From NCBI GenBank assembly GCA_003280225.1, contig QCFO01000007.1, positions 1 to 64,000 of the forward strand: a stretch of DNA of 64,000 nucleotides, given 5' to 3'. A program made the translations under genes and the position numbers. The DNA is from Prochlorococcus sp. AG-363-K07 (GTDB lineage: Bacteria; Cyanobacteriota; Cyanobacteriia; PCC-6307; Cyanobiaceae). Shown piece after piece: positions 41,104-52,011 of this stretch (the first letter of the stretch is position 1; each line of letters starts with the position of its first letter). The notes under the pieces are model-generated. The model made no database searches, was not told where the DNA came from, and worked only from the letters and a program-made list of their open reading frames with translations.

Positions 41104-41116
41104 AGAGTTGCCTCAA

Positions 41117-41485
41117 ATGTCTAAAAAGCGCAAGCGTATCAGTCGTAGAAGGTTAGCTGGTCAGAGAGTTTTAGCCCACGTTTCAACGCACCATTTAGAA
41201 ACTGGGGAACATAAGCCCGTCACCGCTGCCAGGCGTTACATTGCAGAAGCAGGACTATTTGCTCCAGCACTTTTAAATGTTCGACGAAACGAGCACACAA
41301 CCGATCGTTTCTTTTGGGGAGAAAAAGGATTATTTAGCGCTCAATATGCTGAGGAAAACCATTTTCTTTTTCCTTCACTGAGATCAATAGTTGATGGAAT
41401 TGGGGAATCCATTATCTTTGAAGGTCTAGAGCTGACTGCAGACGACTGGGAAGAAATTGAAGAGTATGAATATGCTTTTGTATAA
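41117..41485 (+). CDS. DUF3155 domain-containing cyanobacterial protein
   Basis: MSKKRKRISRRRLAGQRVLAHV...KPVTAARRYIAEAGL...VRRNEHTTDRFFWGEKGLFSAQYAEENHFLFPSLRS. Confidence 0.88.
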   Translation: MSKKRKRISRRRLAGQRVLAHVSTHHLETGEHKPVTAARRYIAEAGLFAPALLNVRRNEHTTDRFFWGEKGLFSAQYAEENHFLFPSLRSIVDGIGESIIFEGLELTADDWEEIEEYEYAFV

Positions 41486-41502
41486 GCCTTACGAAACTAT
41501 TT

Positions 41503-42117
41503 TCAAATAATCCATTCTTTAATTGCATCTCTAATTCTCAGTATCATATCCTGTGGAATTTCATGTCCTCCCTCAAATAAAACCAATTCTAAATACCTAT
41601 CTTCATAATTTCTTTTTAAAGAGTCAAATAACTCCTTAGAAGCCAGTAGAGGTACGATTTCATCCTTAGTCCCGTGAATCAGGAGGACGGGAGGACCTTT
41701 GAAAGAGTAGGAGCTACCTAGATGGGGATAGCCACTACAACCAATAATGCCCCCCAACGGCAAATCTAGACCAGTAGCTAAAGCCATTGCAGCCCCTTGA
41801 GAAAAACCCAAGAGGATCGTTTTTTCAAGACTTATTGAGCTCTGTTTAAAAACTTCTATTCGAGAACGAAGGTTTGCTATCGCAACAGGTACAGAGTCCC
41901 AGTCTGGTGGAAATAATCTATACCACTGTCTCCCAAGACCATCGGGATGCTCTTCAGGCGCACGGAGTGCCACTATCTCAAAAAGGTCGTCACCCAAACC
42001 CTTTACTAGCTCCTTACCAAGAGGCAATAAATCATCTGCATCTGCCCCCCAACCATGAAGTAATACCAATCTCCACAAAGCCCCAGAAGGTTTGATGGAT
42101 ATAAAGTCCCTTTTCAT
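41503..42117 (-). CDS. Alpha/beta hydrolase (phospholipase/carboxylesterase-like)
   Basis: RLVLLHGWGADADDLLPLGKEL...ILLGFSQGAAMALATGLDLP...PVLLIHGTKDEIVP...EGGHEIP. Confidence 0.88.
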   Translation of the reverse strand: MKRDFISIKPSGALWRLVLLHGWGADADDLLPLGKELVKGLGDDLFEIVALRAPEEHPDGLGRQWYRLFPPDWDSVPVAIANLRSRIEVFKQSSISLEKTILLGFSQGAAMALATGLDLPLGGIIGCSGYPHLGSSYSFKGPPVLLIHGTKDEIVPLLASKELFDSLKRNYEDRYLELVLFEGGHEIPQDMILRIRDAIKEWII

Positions 42118-42179
42118 TGCAGCAATTTTGATCTCGATTGCGTAAGTTGGCGCATGGAATGCCTCACCTATCATCTGCC

Positions 42180-43736
42180 ATGGCACCAATCGCCCTGCTA
42201 AGTGTTTCAAATAAAAAGGATTTACTCCCTTTTGCCAAAGCCCTAGTTGATCTACATAATTTCCAACTTATTTCCAGTGGTGGTACTGCTAAGACACTTG
42301 AAAACGAAGGTCTAGCTGTAACACGAGTGGCTGATTACACTGGAGCTCCTGAAATCCTCAATGGAAGAGTCAAGACCCTTCACCCAAAAGTACATGGTGG
42401 CATTCTTGCAAAAAGAGATAAACCTAATCATTTAAGCGATCTAAAACAACAAAACATTTGCCAAATAGACCTAGTGGTAGTCAATCTCTACCCATTTCAA
42501 GAAACTATCGCAGACCCAAATGTTAGTTGGGAACATGCTATTGAAAATATTGATATTGGTGGTCCTGCGATGATTCGCGCTGCTGCAAAAAATCATTCTG
42601 ATGTATCAATTCTCACTAGACCTGATCAATATTCAACCTTCCTAGAGGCCTTGAAAAACAAAACCATCACCGACTCATTGCGCAAGCAACTAGCTCTAGA
42701 GGCCTTTGAACATACAGCTTCATATGACATAGCTATTAGTCAATGGCTTTCTAAAAGGGTTAAAGGGGAAAGATCACCATGGCTTGAATCGCTGCCTCTA
42801 CATCAAAATCTTCGCTACGGTGAAAATCCCCATCAATCTGCTGCTTGGTATAGCATTCCATCAAAAGGTTGGGGTGGAGCTAAGCAATTACAAGGCAAAG
42901 AGTTGAGTACAAATAACTTATTAGATCTTGAGGCAGCTTTAACTACAGTCTACGAGTTTGGCTATGGCAACACTGGCAAAACAAGCTTTGAGCATAAGGC
43001 TGCTGTTGTTATAAAGCACACCAACCCTTGTGGAGTAGCAATAGAAACACCTACCAATAGTGCACTAACTAGAGCATTAGAAGCAGATCCTGTTAGCGCA
43101 TTTGGAGGAATTGTGGCTCTGAATCATTCGGTAAATTCTAAGGACGCAAAGTCGCTAACTAGTCTCTTTCTTGAATGTGTAGTAGCACCCTCATTTGAAA
43201 CAGAAGCTTTAGAAATTCTTTCTGTAAAACCAAATCTTCGACTTTTAGAGCTCTCACCAAATGCCTTAGAGAACTTAAGTAATGAACATATTCGCAGTAT
43301 ACTTGGAGGTGTACTAATTCAAGAAAGAGATAACAGCTTCATAGAGATTAAAAACTGGAATGTATCAACTCAACGACCTCCATCAGCACTAGAAAAAAAC
43401 GACCTTCTTTTTGCATGGAAATTAGTTCGTCATGTTAGATCCAATGCAATTGTGGTTGCATTAAATGGACAAAGTCTCGGAATTGGAGCAGGACAAATGA
43501 ACAGAGTTGGCTCCGCTAGGTTAGCTCTAGAGGCGGCTGGCTCAAAAGCCAAAGGAGCTGTATTAGCTAGTGACGGTTTCTTCCCTTTTGATGACACAGT
43601 CAGACTAGCTGCAGAATATGGCATAAAGGCAATAATTCAGCCAGGAGGAAGTATTAGAGACTCAAATTCTATTGATGCATGTAATGAATTGGGTATCACT
43701 ATGATCTCAACTGGAATCAGACACTTTCTACATTAG
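42180..43736 (+). CDS. purH: Bifunctional AICAR formyltransferase/IMP cyclohydrolase
   Basis: [21 protein letters not shown]...[47 protein letters not shown]...[12 protein letters not shown]. Confidence 0.96.
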   Translation: MAPIALLSVSNKKDLLPFAKALVDLHNFQLISSGGTAKTLENEGLAVTRVADYTGAPEILNGRVKTLHPKVHGGILAKRDKPNHLSDLKQQNICQIDLVVVNLYPFQETIADPNVSWEHAIENIDIGGPAMIRAAAKNHSDVSILTRPDQYSTFLEALKNKTITDSLRKQLALEAFEHTASYDIAISQWLSKRVKGERSPWLESLPLHQNLRYGENPHQSAAWYSIPSKGWGGAKQLQGKELSTNNLLDLEAALTTVYEFGYGNTGKTSFEHKAAVVIKHTNPCGVAIETPTNSALTRALEADPVSAFGGIVALNHSVNSKDAKSLTSLFLECVVAPSFETEALEILSVKPNLRLLELSPNALENLSNEHIRSILGGVLIQERDNSFIEIKNWNVSTQRPPSALEKNDLLFAWKLVRHVRSNAIVVALNGQSLGIGAGQMNRVGSARLALEAAGSKAKGAVLASDGFFPFDDTVRLAAEYGIKAIIQPGGSIRDSNSIDACNELGITMISTGIRHFLH

Positions 43737-43812
43737 TTCAAACAAGTTGATTAATTTGGTTGAACTATTTAATATACTTAATATAGTATTAATCGTCTAA
43801 TCACATAAGATA

Positions 43813-44373
43813 TTAACTCTCTTGCTTTGGATAATAAGTAATTGTATTTGTCTTTCTAAATGCCGCAAGTCTTCCTGGGCCTGCACAGGCAAAATAAAAG
43901 AAAATTGCAGCATAAATTGCTGACAACTCAAAAGTATAATTATGAGCTTCGACAACTGCGAAGGGGAATCCTTCAAGGCCTGTATCGAGCATATGAAAAT
44001 ACAAAGCAAATATCATCGTAGAAAGTAGTCCCAATGCGGAGATCCGTGCAAATAATCCAATAGCTAATCCAATTGGACAAACTATTTGTGTTGCAGCTGC
44101 GGCATATGTCCATAGAACAGGATTGCCCGGAAGAAAAGACAAATATTTCCCTACTACGAATTCTGCAAAACCTTCTGGGTCCTGGAACTTCTCCAAACCA
44201 TGATGAATCATCATGACACTAACCCCAAGTCTTAGAAGAAAAATGGCTAATTCAGCAGTGATATTAATTTCACCCTGAGAGCTAGGACTTTGAACAACCA
44301 CCTCTACCTTCTGAGGGGCCTTGGAGGCATTTAGATTAGGTGCTGAACTTGCCTGAGATTCGCTTTCTGTCAT
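43813..44373 (-). CDS. DoxX family membrane protein
   Basis: FLLRLGVSVMMIHHGLEKFQDPEGFAEFVVGKYLSFLPGNPVLWTYAAAATQIVCPIGLAIGLFARISALGL. Confidence 0.85.
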   Translation of the reverse strand: MTESESQASSAPNLNASKAPQKVEVVVQSPSSQGEINITAELAIFLLRLGVSVMMIHHGLEKFQDPEGFAEFVVGKYLSFLPGNPVLWTYAAAATQIVCPIGLAIGLFARISALGLLSTMIFALYFHMLDTGLEGFPFAVVEAHNYTFELSAIYAAIFFYFACAGPGRLAAFRKTNTITYYPKQES

Positions 44374-44502
44374 CTGAAGCTTGAGTTATCAGAAGCATCT
44401 TAGGCGTTAATCCGCTTAAACCGTGTCAAAAACAACTAAACAAGGAACATAACCAAGCAGAGTTTATAGGAGCTCTAAATCAAATTAAATAACTTAAGTT
44501 AT

Positions 44503-45711
44503 CTACACAGTCAAATGATCGCTGAGCTTAATTAATTTCTGAATAACATCTTCAACTACTCGATCTGGCGTTGAAGCTCCAGAAGTAATTCCTACAGATA
44601 TATTCCCTTCAGGTAAAAAGTTTTCTTCCTTTACTAATGATTCACCTAATGGCATATGAGTAATTGTGTTATCAACTTCCCCTATCCTCTCTGGTGCATC
44701 AATATGGAAAGATCGAAGTCCACGGGTAACTGCAATTTCTTGGAGATGAGTAGTATTAGACGAATTAAATCCACCAATAACAACTAGCATATCTAATGGC
44801 TCATCTACCAGTGAGAACATAGCACCTTGCCTTTCTTCAGTAGCATCACAAATAGTGTTAAAAGCCAAGAAATGATCATTTAAATCTTTAGGACCATATT
44901 TTTTCAACATTGTCATTTCAAACAAACGTCCAATTTCCTCAGTCTCACTTTTTAACATTGTCGTCTGATTAGCTACACCAATACTCTTTAAATCTTTATC
45001 AGGGTCAAAGCCTGGGGAAGAAGCTCTCGCAAACCGCCTGAGAAAATCATTTCGATTACCATTTCCTAATATATAATCCGCGACATATTGAGCCTCTTCA
45101 AGGTCAAGTACTACAAGATAAGTTCCCGCAAAAGAACTTGTTGCAAGGGTTTCTTCGTGCTTATATTTGCCATGAATAATGGATGTAAAAGTATGTTTTT
45201 TATGCTTCTCAACTGTATGCCAGACCTTTGATACCCATGGACAAGTGGTGTCAATAATATGGCAACCTCGCTCATGCAAAAGCTGCATTTCCTGAACGGT
45301 TGCACCAAAAGCAGGCAGAATAACAACATCTCCACTCTCAACACCTGAAAAGTCCTTGACTCCTTTTTCAGCTGAGATGAAACGAACATTCATTTGACGC
45401 AAATGATCATTCACCGATGGGTTATGAATGATTTCATTCGTGATCCAAATTCTCTCATTGGGGTAATGCCTTCTGGTTTCATAAGCCATAGCAACAGCCC
45501 TCTCAACTCCCCAACAAAACCCAAACGCTTCTGCAAGCTTTACACGCAATCTTCCATGTTCTAAGAGGTAACCGTTATCACGAATGGAGCCTATCAAGCT
45601 ACTTTGATAAACCTTTTCTAGAGCTTGCGCTCTTTTAGTAGGAGAGCCAAACCCCCTTCGGTTGTAACGATCAGACTGGTGAAGCGAACGCTTAAAGGCT
45701 TGAGTATCCAT
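44503..45711 (-). CDS. ispH: 4-hydroxy-3-methylbut-2-enyl diphosphate reductase
   Basis: [49 protein letters not shown]...[13 protein letters not shown]...[18 protein letters not shown]...[18 protein letters not shown]. Confidence 0.96.
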   Translation of the reverse strand: MDTQAFKRSLHQSDRYNRRGFGSPTKRAQALEKVYQSSLIGSIRDNGYLLEHGRLRVKLAEAFGFCWGVERAVAMAYETRRHYPNERIWITNEIIHNPSVNDHLRQMNVRFISAEKGVKDFSGVESGDVVILPAFGATVQEMQLLHERGCHIIDTTCPWVSKVWHTVEKHKKHTFTSIIHGKYKHEETLATSSFAGTYLVVLDLEEAQYVADYILGNGNRNDFLRRFARASSPGFDPDKDLKSIGVANQTTMLKSETEEIGRLFEMTMLKKYGPKDLNDHFLAFNTICDATEERQGAMFSLVDEPLDMLVVIGGFNSSNTTHLQEIAVTRGLRSFHIDAPERIGEVDNTITHMPLGESLVKEENFLPEGNISVGITSGASTPDRVVEDVIQKLIKLSDHLTV

Positions 45712-45763
45712 ATTCTGAAGATTAACGCATACAACGAATCTATTGGGAAAAACAATAAATCCG

Positions 45764-45797
45764 AAAAAAAAGCCTGGCAGATAATTGCCAGGCTTTT
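45764..45797 (-). terminator. Intrinsic terminator downstream of amt
   Basis: AAAAGCCTGGCA-GATAAT-TGCCAGGCTTTT; T8 run when read on the minus strand. Confidence 0.88.
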
Positions 45798-45819
45798 AGC
45801 TTAATAGATCAAACTATTA

Positions 45820-47283
45820 TCAATTTCCTGAAGAAGCAAAGTCTGGATAAGCCTCCATTCCATGCTCACCTATATCCAAACCTTGGATCTCCTCAGATTC
45901 AGAGACACGAATACCTCCAAACAAGCCGCCAATCAGCGACCAAGCTATCCAACAAGTAACAACAGTCCAAATACCATAAGCAAGACAACCAATGAATTGA
46001 ATCCAAAGTTGGCCAAAACCACCTCCAGTTAAGAGACCAAGCCCTGCTCCAGAACCTTGAATATCGAAACCCCAAAGCCCAATAACCAGAGTTCCCCAGA
46101 TGCCACATACACCGTGAACAGAGAAAGCACCAACAGGATCGTCTATTCCAAAAGAATCCAAAGCTGCAACAGAGAAAACAACAATTACCCCACCGACTAA
46201 CCCTGCCAACCAGGCACCTGACATCGTGAGATTCGCACAGCCTGCTGTAATACTTACTAAGCCAGCAAGAATTCCATTGATAATCATTGTTAAATCTGGT
46301 TTTCCTGAAGTCAAAGTTGAAACAACAGTTGCTCCAATTGCTCCACCAGCCGCAGCTAGCGTAGTAGTTACAGCTACATATGGAACCCACTGATCCATAG
46401 CAAGCTGAGATCCTGGATTAAAGCCGTACCAGCCAATCCAAAGGACCAATGCGCCAAGCGTCGCAATCGCCATGTTGTGACCAGGCATTGCTTGAGCTTT
46501 ACCATCTACAAATTTCCCTATACGGGGCCCTAAGAGCATTGCTCCAACTAGACCTGCCCACGCTCCTACTGAATGAACAATAGAAGAGCCTGCAAAGTCA
46601 ATAAATCCCGCTTCGCTAAGCCAACCACCATTCCACTGCCAACTACCTGAAATTGGATAAATAACAGCGGTTAGAACTAAGGAAAAAACAACAAACTCTC
46701 CAAACTTGACTCGTTCTGCAACTAAACCAGAAACAATTGTGGCAGCAGTTCCAGCAAACGCAGCTTGGAAAAGAAAGTCAACTGTGGGGACCAATCCAGC
46801 TTCGCCAATAATTTCAGGAGTAACAGTCGGATCAAAGAAAAGACCACTAAAGAAAAGCCAACCTGCTGCAACCGCGTCCCCATACATTATTGAATAACCA
46901 ACAAACCAATATGCTGTTACTGCTAATGCAAAGACAAAAAGATTTTTAGCAAGAATGTTAACGGCATTCTTTTGACGACACATGCCTGCCTCCACCATTG
47001 CAAAGCCTGCGTTCATAAAGATCACAAGGATCGTCGCAACTAATAACCACAAATTATTAGCTAAGAACGCTGCATTCAATTCGGGCAAATCAGCTGCATG
47101 AGCTGACAGATTAAAAAGACCTAAGCCCAAAAAAGCAATTGGTACACAAGCCAGCCAAACCAAAGAACGATGAGAACTGAAACCGCGAATACTTCTAAGT
47201 AGAAGCATTGGCCCTTCAAGGAGGCTGGCCTCTTGGAGAGTAGAAATTCGCCTACCAGGAGGCGAATGCAAAGCAGTGGTCAT
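45820..47283 (-). CDS. amt: Ammonium transporter
   Basis: MTTALHSPPG...LNAAFLANNLWLLVATILVIFMNAGFAMVEAGMCRQKNAVNILAKNLFVFALAV...FAGSSIVHSVGAWAGLVGAMLLGPRIG...FSVHGVCGIWGTL. Confidence 0.95.
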   Translation of the reverse strand: MTTALHSPPGRRISTLQEASLLEGPMLLLRSIRGFSSHRSLVWLACVPIAFLGLGLFNLSAHAADLPELNAAFLANNLWLLVATILVIFMNAGFAMVEAGMCRQKNAVNILAKNLFVFALAVTAYWFVGYSIMYGDAVAAGWLFFSGLFFDPTVTPEIIGEAGLVPTVDFLFQAAFAGTAATIVSGLVAERVKFGEFVVFSLVLTAVIYPISGSWQWNGGWLSEAGFIDFAGSSIVHSVGAWAGLVGAMLLGPRIGKFVDGKAQAMPGHNMAIATLGALVLWIGWYGFNPGSQLAMDQWVPYVAVTTTLAAAGGAIGATVVSTLTSGKPDLTMIINGILAGLVSITAGCANLTMSGAWLAGLVGGVIVVFSVAALDSFGIDDPVGAFSVHGVCGIWGTLVIGLWGFDIQGSGAGLGLLTGGGFGQLWIQFIGCLAYGIWTVVTCWIAWSLIGGLFGGIRVSESEEIQGLDIGEHGMEAYPDFASSGN

Positions 47284-47454
47284 AAAAAGTTTGCAGCTGC
47301 TAATAAAAATTGGACTATTAAGTCCAACTGTACATAGCAAAAAATGGCCTAAATCAAGAATTTCTCAAGTGATGGTTGATACAAAACAGCAGTAAAGCAA
47401 TAATTTATTTACGTTATCTCCAGATTCAACGGACATCCTAGGCAATCTAGGCGT

Positions 47455-48210
47455 CTAGGAAAATCTATCAAGCACCTCACGCGTTCCCTCCCAGGTGATC
47501 TTATCTAGATGAAATCCAAAGCAGCATGGGATCACCTCAATGCCCGCATCTAAACCCATCCTGAAAAGCCTTCCATAATCAGGATCAGCACTGTCACCTG
47601 GAGCGAACGATCCAACATCATTACGACTTAAGCAAGGAACCAATACTGCTCGAGAGTCAGGCAAAATATCCATCAGCTCTTGCAAATGTTTTTGACCTCT
47701 GGTGGTAATGGTGTCAGGGAAAAGAGCTACATGCTCTTTTTCCCAAGTTGTATTTTTAACTTCCAGAAAAATTGCTCTTTTATCCAAAGAATTCTCTGAG
47801 GGGTATAAAAGCAAATCAATTCGACTACGTTTATTTTTCCCGTAAGGAACCTCTTGACGAATTTGATCAACGGAACCCAATTGCTTTGCAAGCAACCCAG
47901 CTTCTATCGCCAAGCGAACAAGTTTATTAGGCAAGGCAGTATTAACCCCAACCCAACATGAGCCACCCCCAGAAGAAACAACCTCTGCTTGCTCCCAAGT
48001 CCAAGATAACTTCCTAGTAGGAGATGGGGCGAAACGCAATCTGACGCTCCCACCTATATGAATCACTCCTGTCATAGGTCCAGTATTTGCACAATGCGCA
48101 GTAACAATTTCGCCACTTTTCAACTCCACCTCAGCCAAAAACCGCTTATATCGTCTTAGCAAGATGCCTTCTTGCAGGGGAGAGAATGAAAACAATGGCT
48201 GAGGAACCAT
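47455..48210 (-). CDS. sfsA: DNA-binding/sugar fermentation stimulation protein SfsA family
   Basis: RRYKRFLAEVELKSGEIVTAHCANTGPMTG...RIDLLLYP...IFLEVKNTTWEKEHVALFPDTITTRGQKHLQELM. Confidence 0.93.
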   Translation of the reverse strand: MVPQPLFSFSPLQEGILLRRYKRFLAEVELKSGEIVTAHCANTGPMTGVIHIGGSVRLRFAPSPTRKLSWTWEQAEVVSSGGGSCWVGVNTALPNKLVRLAIEAGLLAKQLGSVDQIRQEVPYGKNKRSRIDLLLYPSENSLDKRAIFLEVKNTTWEKEHVALFPDTITTRGQKHLQELMDILPDSRAVLVPCLSRNDVGSFAPGDSADPDYGRLFRMGLDAGIEVIPCCFGFHLDKITWEGTREVLDRFS

Positions 48211-48289
48211 TAGATTGATTTTTTTTTCTATATTGGCCTATAAGAACCCTAAGCAAACTAGTTATTGAGCAATTTCTCTAATTTAAAGA

Positions 48290-49897
48290 ATGTCAAGATC
48301 TCTCAAAAAGATTGCACTAGTAGTCAGCTTAGGGACTCTAATCAGCAAAATTGGTGGCTTAGCAAGACAACTCGTCATTGCAAGTGTTTTTGGGGTAGGC
48401 GCTGCATATGATGCCTATAACTATGCATATGTAATACCTGGTTTTTTTTTAATCCTACTAGGAGGAATTAACGGTCCATTTCATAATGCAATCGTAAGTG
48501 TACTGTCTCGCAAAACAAGGGAAGATAGCAACCATGTAATCACCTCACTAAATACTTTAGTATTTTATACATTAGCTTTAGTGACATTAATTCTCTTCAT
48601 AGCATCTGATCCACTCATTACATTAGTTGGCCCTGGACTAAGTCAGGAAGTACATAAAATTGCAGTGATTCAATTAAAGATCATGGCGCCAATTGCACTA
48701 TTTGCAGGTCTAATTGGAATTGGTTTTGGATCACTAAATAGCATCAATCAATTTCTAACTCCATCAATCTCTCCTATAATATCAAGCATAGTAATTATAA
48801 CTTTCATTTGGATACTATCGTTACAAGATGGAGTTAATATTGAGCCAAGTCAACTTAATATTAAAGGTGGGGTAGTACTAGCAGTTGCCACATCAACAGG
48901 AGCACTACTTCAATGGCTAGTTCAAATCCCCGCATTATTAAGACAAGGTCTATTTAACATTAAATTAACTTGCGACTTAAAGCACCCTGCAGTCCAAGAA
49001 GTTCTAAAGATTCTCGCTCCTGCGACACTATCTTCAGGGATGCTACAAATTAACGTTTTTACAGATCTTTTTTTTGCATCAGCAATTAGAGGAGCCGGAG
49101 CTGGGCTTAGTTATGCAAACTTCCTGGTTCAGGCACCTTTAGGCATCCTATCTAATACATTATTGATACCTCTATTACCTACATTTTCAAGGCTTACTAG
49201 CCCTAATGATCGTTCTGAATTAATAGGAAGAATTCGCCAAGGACTAATTTTTTGTTCCGCAAGCATGATCTCAATAGGGGCAATATTTATATCTTTAGGA
49301 ACACCTATAGTGCAACTCTCTTATGCAAGAGGTGCCTTTGCAGATGAAGCAATAAAACTTGTCTCGGCCATACTAGTAGCTTATGGATTTGGCATGCCAG
49401 CCTATCTGTGCAGAGATCTATTGGTAAGAGTTTTTTATGCACTTGGAGATGCTAGAACTCCCTTTCGACTATCTACATTAGGTATTGGTTTAAATATTTT
49501 ATTTGATTGGTGCCTAGTAGGAGCTCCAACCCCATGGGGAAATCAAATTCCATTTAATTTTGGAGCCCCAGGGCTTGTATTCTCGACTACAGCAATTAAT
49601 TTTCTAACTTGTATCGCCCTATTACTTAAACTAAATGTACGATTGCAAGGATTACCTCTAAAAGAATGGGTTGTAGATATAGCAAAGCTTATTATATGTG
49701 GAATGACATCAGGATTAGTCGCCTGGTCAATGAATTCAATCATTAATTGGCCATCGAGTTTTCTAGGCTTATTAACAGAAATCACTATCTGCCTCTCATC
49801 AAGTCTTTTGATTTTCTTTATACAGGCTAATTCTTTAGGGATAAAGGAAGTTAGTGAATTAACTTCTCTATTAAAGGAAAAGATCAGCCTTTCTTAA
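48290..49897 (+). CDS. murJ: Lipid II flippase MurJ/MviN
   Basis: GTLISKIGGLARQLVIASVFGVGAAYDAYNYAYVIPGFFLILLGGINGPFHNAIVSVLSR...; about 14 TM segments. Confidence 0.92.
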   Translation: MSRSLKKIALVVSLGTLISKIGGLARQLVIASVFGVGAAYDAYNYAYVIPGFFLILLGGINGPFHNAIVSVLSRKTREDSNHVITSLNTLVFYTLALVTLILFIASDPLITLVGPGLSQEVHKIAVIQLKIMAPIALFAGLIGIGFGSLNSINQFLTPSISPIISSIVIITFIWILSLQDGVNIEPSQLNIKGGVVLAVATSTGALLQWLVQIPALLRQGLFNIKLTCDLKHPAVQEVLKILAPATLSSGMLQINVFTDLFFASAIRGAGAGLSYANFLVQAPLGILSNTLLIPLLPTFSRLTSPNDRSELIGRIRQGLIFCSASMISIGAIFISLGTPIVQLSYARGAFADEAIKLVSAILVAYGFGMPAYLCRDLLVRVFYALGDARTPFRLSTLGIGLNILFDWCLVGAPTPWGNQIPFNFGAPGLVFSTTAINFLTCIALLLKLNVRLQGLPLKEWVVDIAKLIICGMTSGLVAWSMNSIINWPSSFLGLLTEITICLSSSLLIFFIQANSLGIKEVSELTSLLKEKISLS

Positions 49898-50147
49898 GAT
49901 GAACATCTCGTTCTGCTCTAATTTTAATTGGAAACTTCAAATACTTTTCATTAGTCAAAATAGGTCCGCTTACAGAGAGAATTCGAGCTTCAATACCAAA
50001 CTCTTCAAAAGCTAATTCCATCTCCTGAATTAAAGCCTTCTCAACCTGAGACTCAGCATCAACAACCTTACCAATCAAACGATCTCCTAATCGCCCAATT
50101 CGCTCACGCATTACTTCGCGCGCATTGGTGACCTCAATAATTAGCAA
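49884..50147 (-). CDS. Conserved hypothetical protein
   Basis: 87 aa, MLIIEVTNAREVMRERIGRLGDRLIGKVVDAESQVEKALIQEMELAFEEFGIEARILSVSGP. Confidence 0.7.
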   Translation of the reverse strand: MLIIEVTNAREVMRERIGRLGDRLIGKVVDAESQVEKALIQEMELAFEEFGIEARILSVSGPILTNEKYLKFPIKIRAERDVHLKKG

Positions 50148-50172
50148 GGTTCCTCCTTAGATAATTTCAACC

Positions 50173-50469
50173 TTATCTGCAATAGGGGTCCAAAATGTCC
50201 TCTAAGTCAAAAATTTGTCCAGAAGGAATTAATCTTGCGAGCGGTAGGCGGGCACTGCCTCCACCAAGCTGAACTTGTACTGACTCAAGCCCTTTCCTGG
50301 CAGCAACACTTGCACCCTGTTCAAGGTTTGCAACGCATTCAATCGCTAAATTTTTAGCAATTCCAGCATCTCTTAAATAGAGATGCCAACTTGCTACCTG
50401 AATGTAGAGGCGATCTCCAATTGAAACTTCAAGTTCTCTTAGTTGAGCTTGATCAAAAGTCATGGGCAA
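50173..50469 (-). CDS. DUF3181-like conserved cyanobacterial protein
   Basis: 98 aa, LEVSIGDRLYIQVASWHLYLRDAGIAKNLAIECVANLEQGASVAARKGLESVQVQLGGG. Confidence 0.7.
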   Translation of the reverse strand: MPMTFDQAQLRELEVSIGDRLYIQVASWHLYLRDAGIAKNLAIECVANLEQGASVAARKGLESVQVQLGGGSARLPLARLIPSGQIFDLEDILDPYCR

Positions 50470-50552
50470 ATGAAGAATTTATTTAATTGTGGTGCCAATT
50501 CAATCGCAGAGTTGACGAAGGTGCCCTTCATGGAGTCTTATTAATTCAATAT

Positions 50553-50626
50553 GCGCCTGTAGCTCAGCGGATTAGAGCATCTGACTACGGATCAGAGGGT
50601 CGGGAGTTCGAATCTCTCCAGGCGCG
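50553..50626 (+). tRNA. tRNA-Arg (ACG)
   Basis: GCGCCTG...CAGGCGC acceptor plus G; anticodon loop CTACGGA; T arm GGGAGTTCGAATCTCTC; 74 nt. Confidence 0.96.
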
Positions 50627-50632
50627 TTAATG

Positions 50633-50658
50633 AACTGCCCTAAGGGCAGTTTTTTTTG
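50633..50658 (+). terminator. Intrinsic terminator downstream of tRNA-Arg
   Basis: AACTGCCC-TAA-GGGCAGTT followed by T7. Confidence 0.92.
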
Positions 50659-50751
50659 TGTTTTTAAACGTAAAAGCGCCATCATCATTATCCAAGAGGG
50701 GAACTTGTTCCTACTATCCCAAAGTCGATAAAAAATCTGGAGGGTCTCTCC

Positions 50752-52011
50752 TTGCTTTCGATTAACGCCGATTTAAAGGTTGCAGATTCGGCCATTGCTC
50801 TCCAAATTGCCAACGAAGAAGAAAGGCAAGAATTCCATCTGGAACTTATTGCAAGCGAAAATTTTGCATCCAAAGCTGTTATGCAGGCCCAAGGGTCTGT
50901 TCTGACTAACAAATACGCAGAAGGACTCCCTAGAAAGCGGTATTACGGTGGATGCGAACACATTGATGCTATTGAAGAATTAGCCATTGAGCGCGCAAAA
51001 AAACTCTTTAAAGCAAATTGGGCAAATGTTCAGCCCCATAGTGGAGCTCAAGCCAATTTTGCTGTTTTCTTAGCTCTTTTAAATCCCGGAGAGAAAATCA
51101 TGGGAATGGACCTATCCCATGGAGGTCATCTCACCCACGGTTCCCCGGTCAACGTAAGCGGAAAATGGTTTCAAATCGTGCACTACGGGGTAAATCCAGC
51201 AACACAAATGCTTGATATGGAAGAAATTAGAAAGCAAGCATTAGATCATCGGCCAAAATTAATTATCTGTGGATATTCAGCATATCCACGGATAATTAAT
51301 TTCAAAGCTTTTAGAGAAATTGCCGATGAAATAGGCGCATATTTACTAGCAGACATGGCTCATATAGCTGGATTAGTAGCAGCCGGTCTCCATCCAAACC
51401 CAGTTCCGCATTGCGATGTAGTAACTTCTACAACTCATAAAACCCTACGAGGACCAAGAGGTGGACTGATTCTTTGTAAAGATGAAGAATTTGCACGTAA
51501 ATTCGACAAAGCTGTTTTCCCAGGGAGTCAAGGGGGACCTCTTGAGCATGTAATTGCAGCTAAAGCAGTGGCATTTCATGAAGCTCTACAAGAAGATTTC
51601 ATTGCATATAGTCATCAAATAATCAAAAATGCCCAAACATTAGCCAACCAAATTCAACAACGAGGCATTGATATTATTAGTCAAGGAACTGATAATCACA
51701 TAGTCCTTCTTGACCTTCGAAGTATTGGAATGACTGGGAAAGCTGCAGATAGGCTGGTTAGTACTGTAAATATCACAGCGAACAAGAATACTGTGCCTTT
51801 TGACCCAGAATCACCATTTGTCACTAGTGGACTCAGGTTAGGGACTGCTGCTCTTACAACAAGAGGTTTTAACGAAGAATCTTTTATAGAAATAGCCAAT
51901 ATTATTGCTGATAGATTACTAAATCCTGAGGACAAGATAGTTGAAGAAAAATGTCTAAATAGAGTGCTAAAACTTTGCAAACAATTCCCCCTGTACAAAG
52001 TCAATGTCTAA
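50752..52011 (+). CDS. glyA: Serine hydroxymethyltransferase (TTG start)
   Basis: [46 protein letters not shown]...[20 protein letters not shown]...[14 protein letters not shown]. Confidence 0.96.
   Translation: MLSINADLKVADSAIALQIANEEERQEFHLELIASENFASKAVMQAQGSVLTNKYAEGLPRKRYYGGCEHIDAIEELAIERAKKLFKANWANVQPHSGAQANFAVFLALLNPGEKIMGMDLSHGGHLTHGSPVNVSGKWFQIVHYGVNPATQMLDMEEIRKQALDHRPKLIICGYSAYPRIINFKAFREIADEIGAYLLADMAHIAGLVAAGLHPNPVPHCDVVTSTTHKTLRGPRGGLILCKDEEFARKFDKAVFPGSQGGPLEHVIAAKAVAFHEALQEDFIAYSHQIIKNAQTLANQIQQRGIDIISQGTDNHIVLLDLRSIGMTGKAADRLVSTVNITANKNTVPFDPESPFVTSGLRLGTAALTTRGFNEESFIEIANIIADRLLNPEDKIVEEKCLNRVLKLCKQFPLYKVNV

Noticed and set aside
45899-46390. 163-aa minus-strand ORF rich in Cys/Trp/Ser
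   Set aside because: Alternate frame of the amt gene; shadow ORF
47284-47454. Possible NtcA site upstream of amt (GTATCAACCATCAC on the minus strand, GTA-N8-CAC)
   Set aside because: One mismatch in the core and spacing (~32 nt) to the only TATGTA-like -10 does not fit the usual NtcA-activated arrangement
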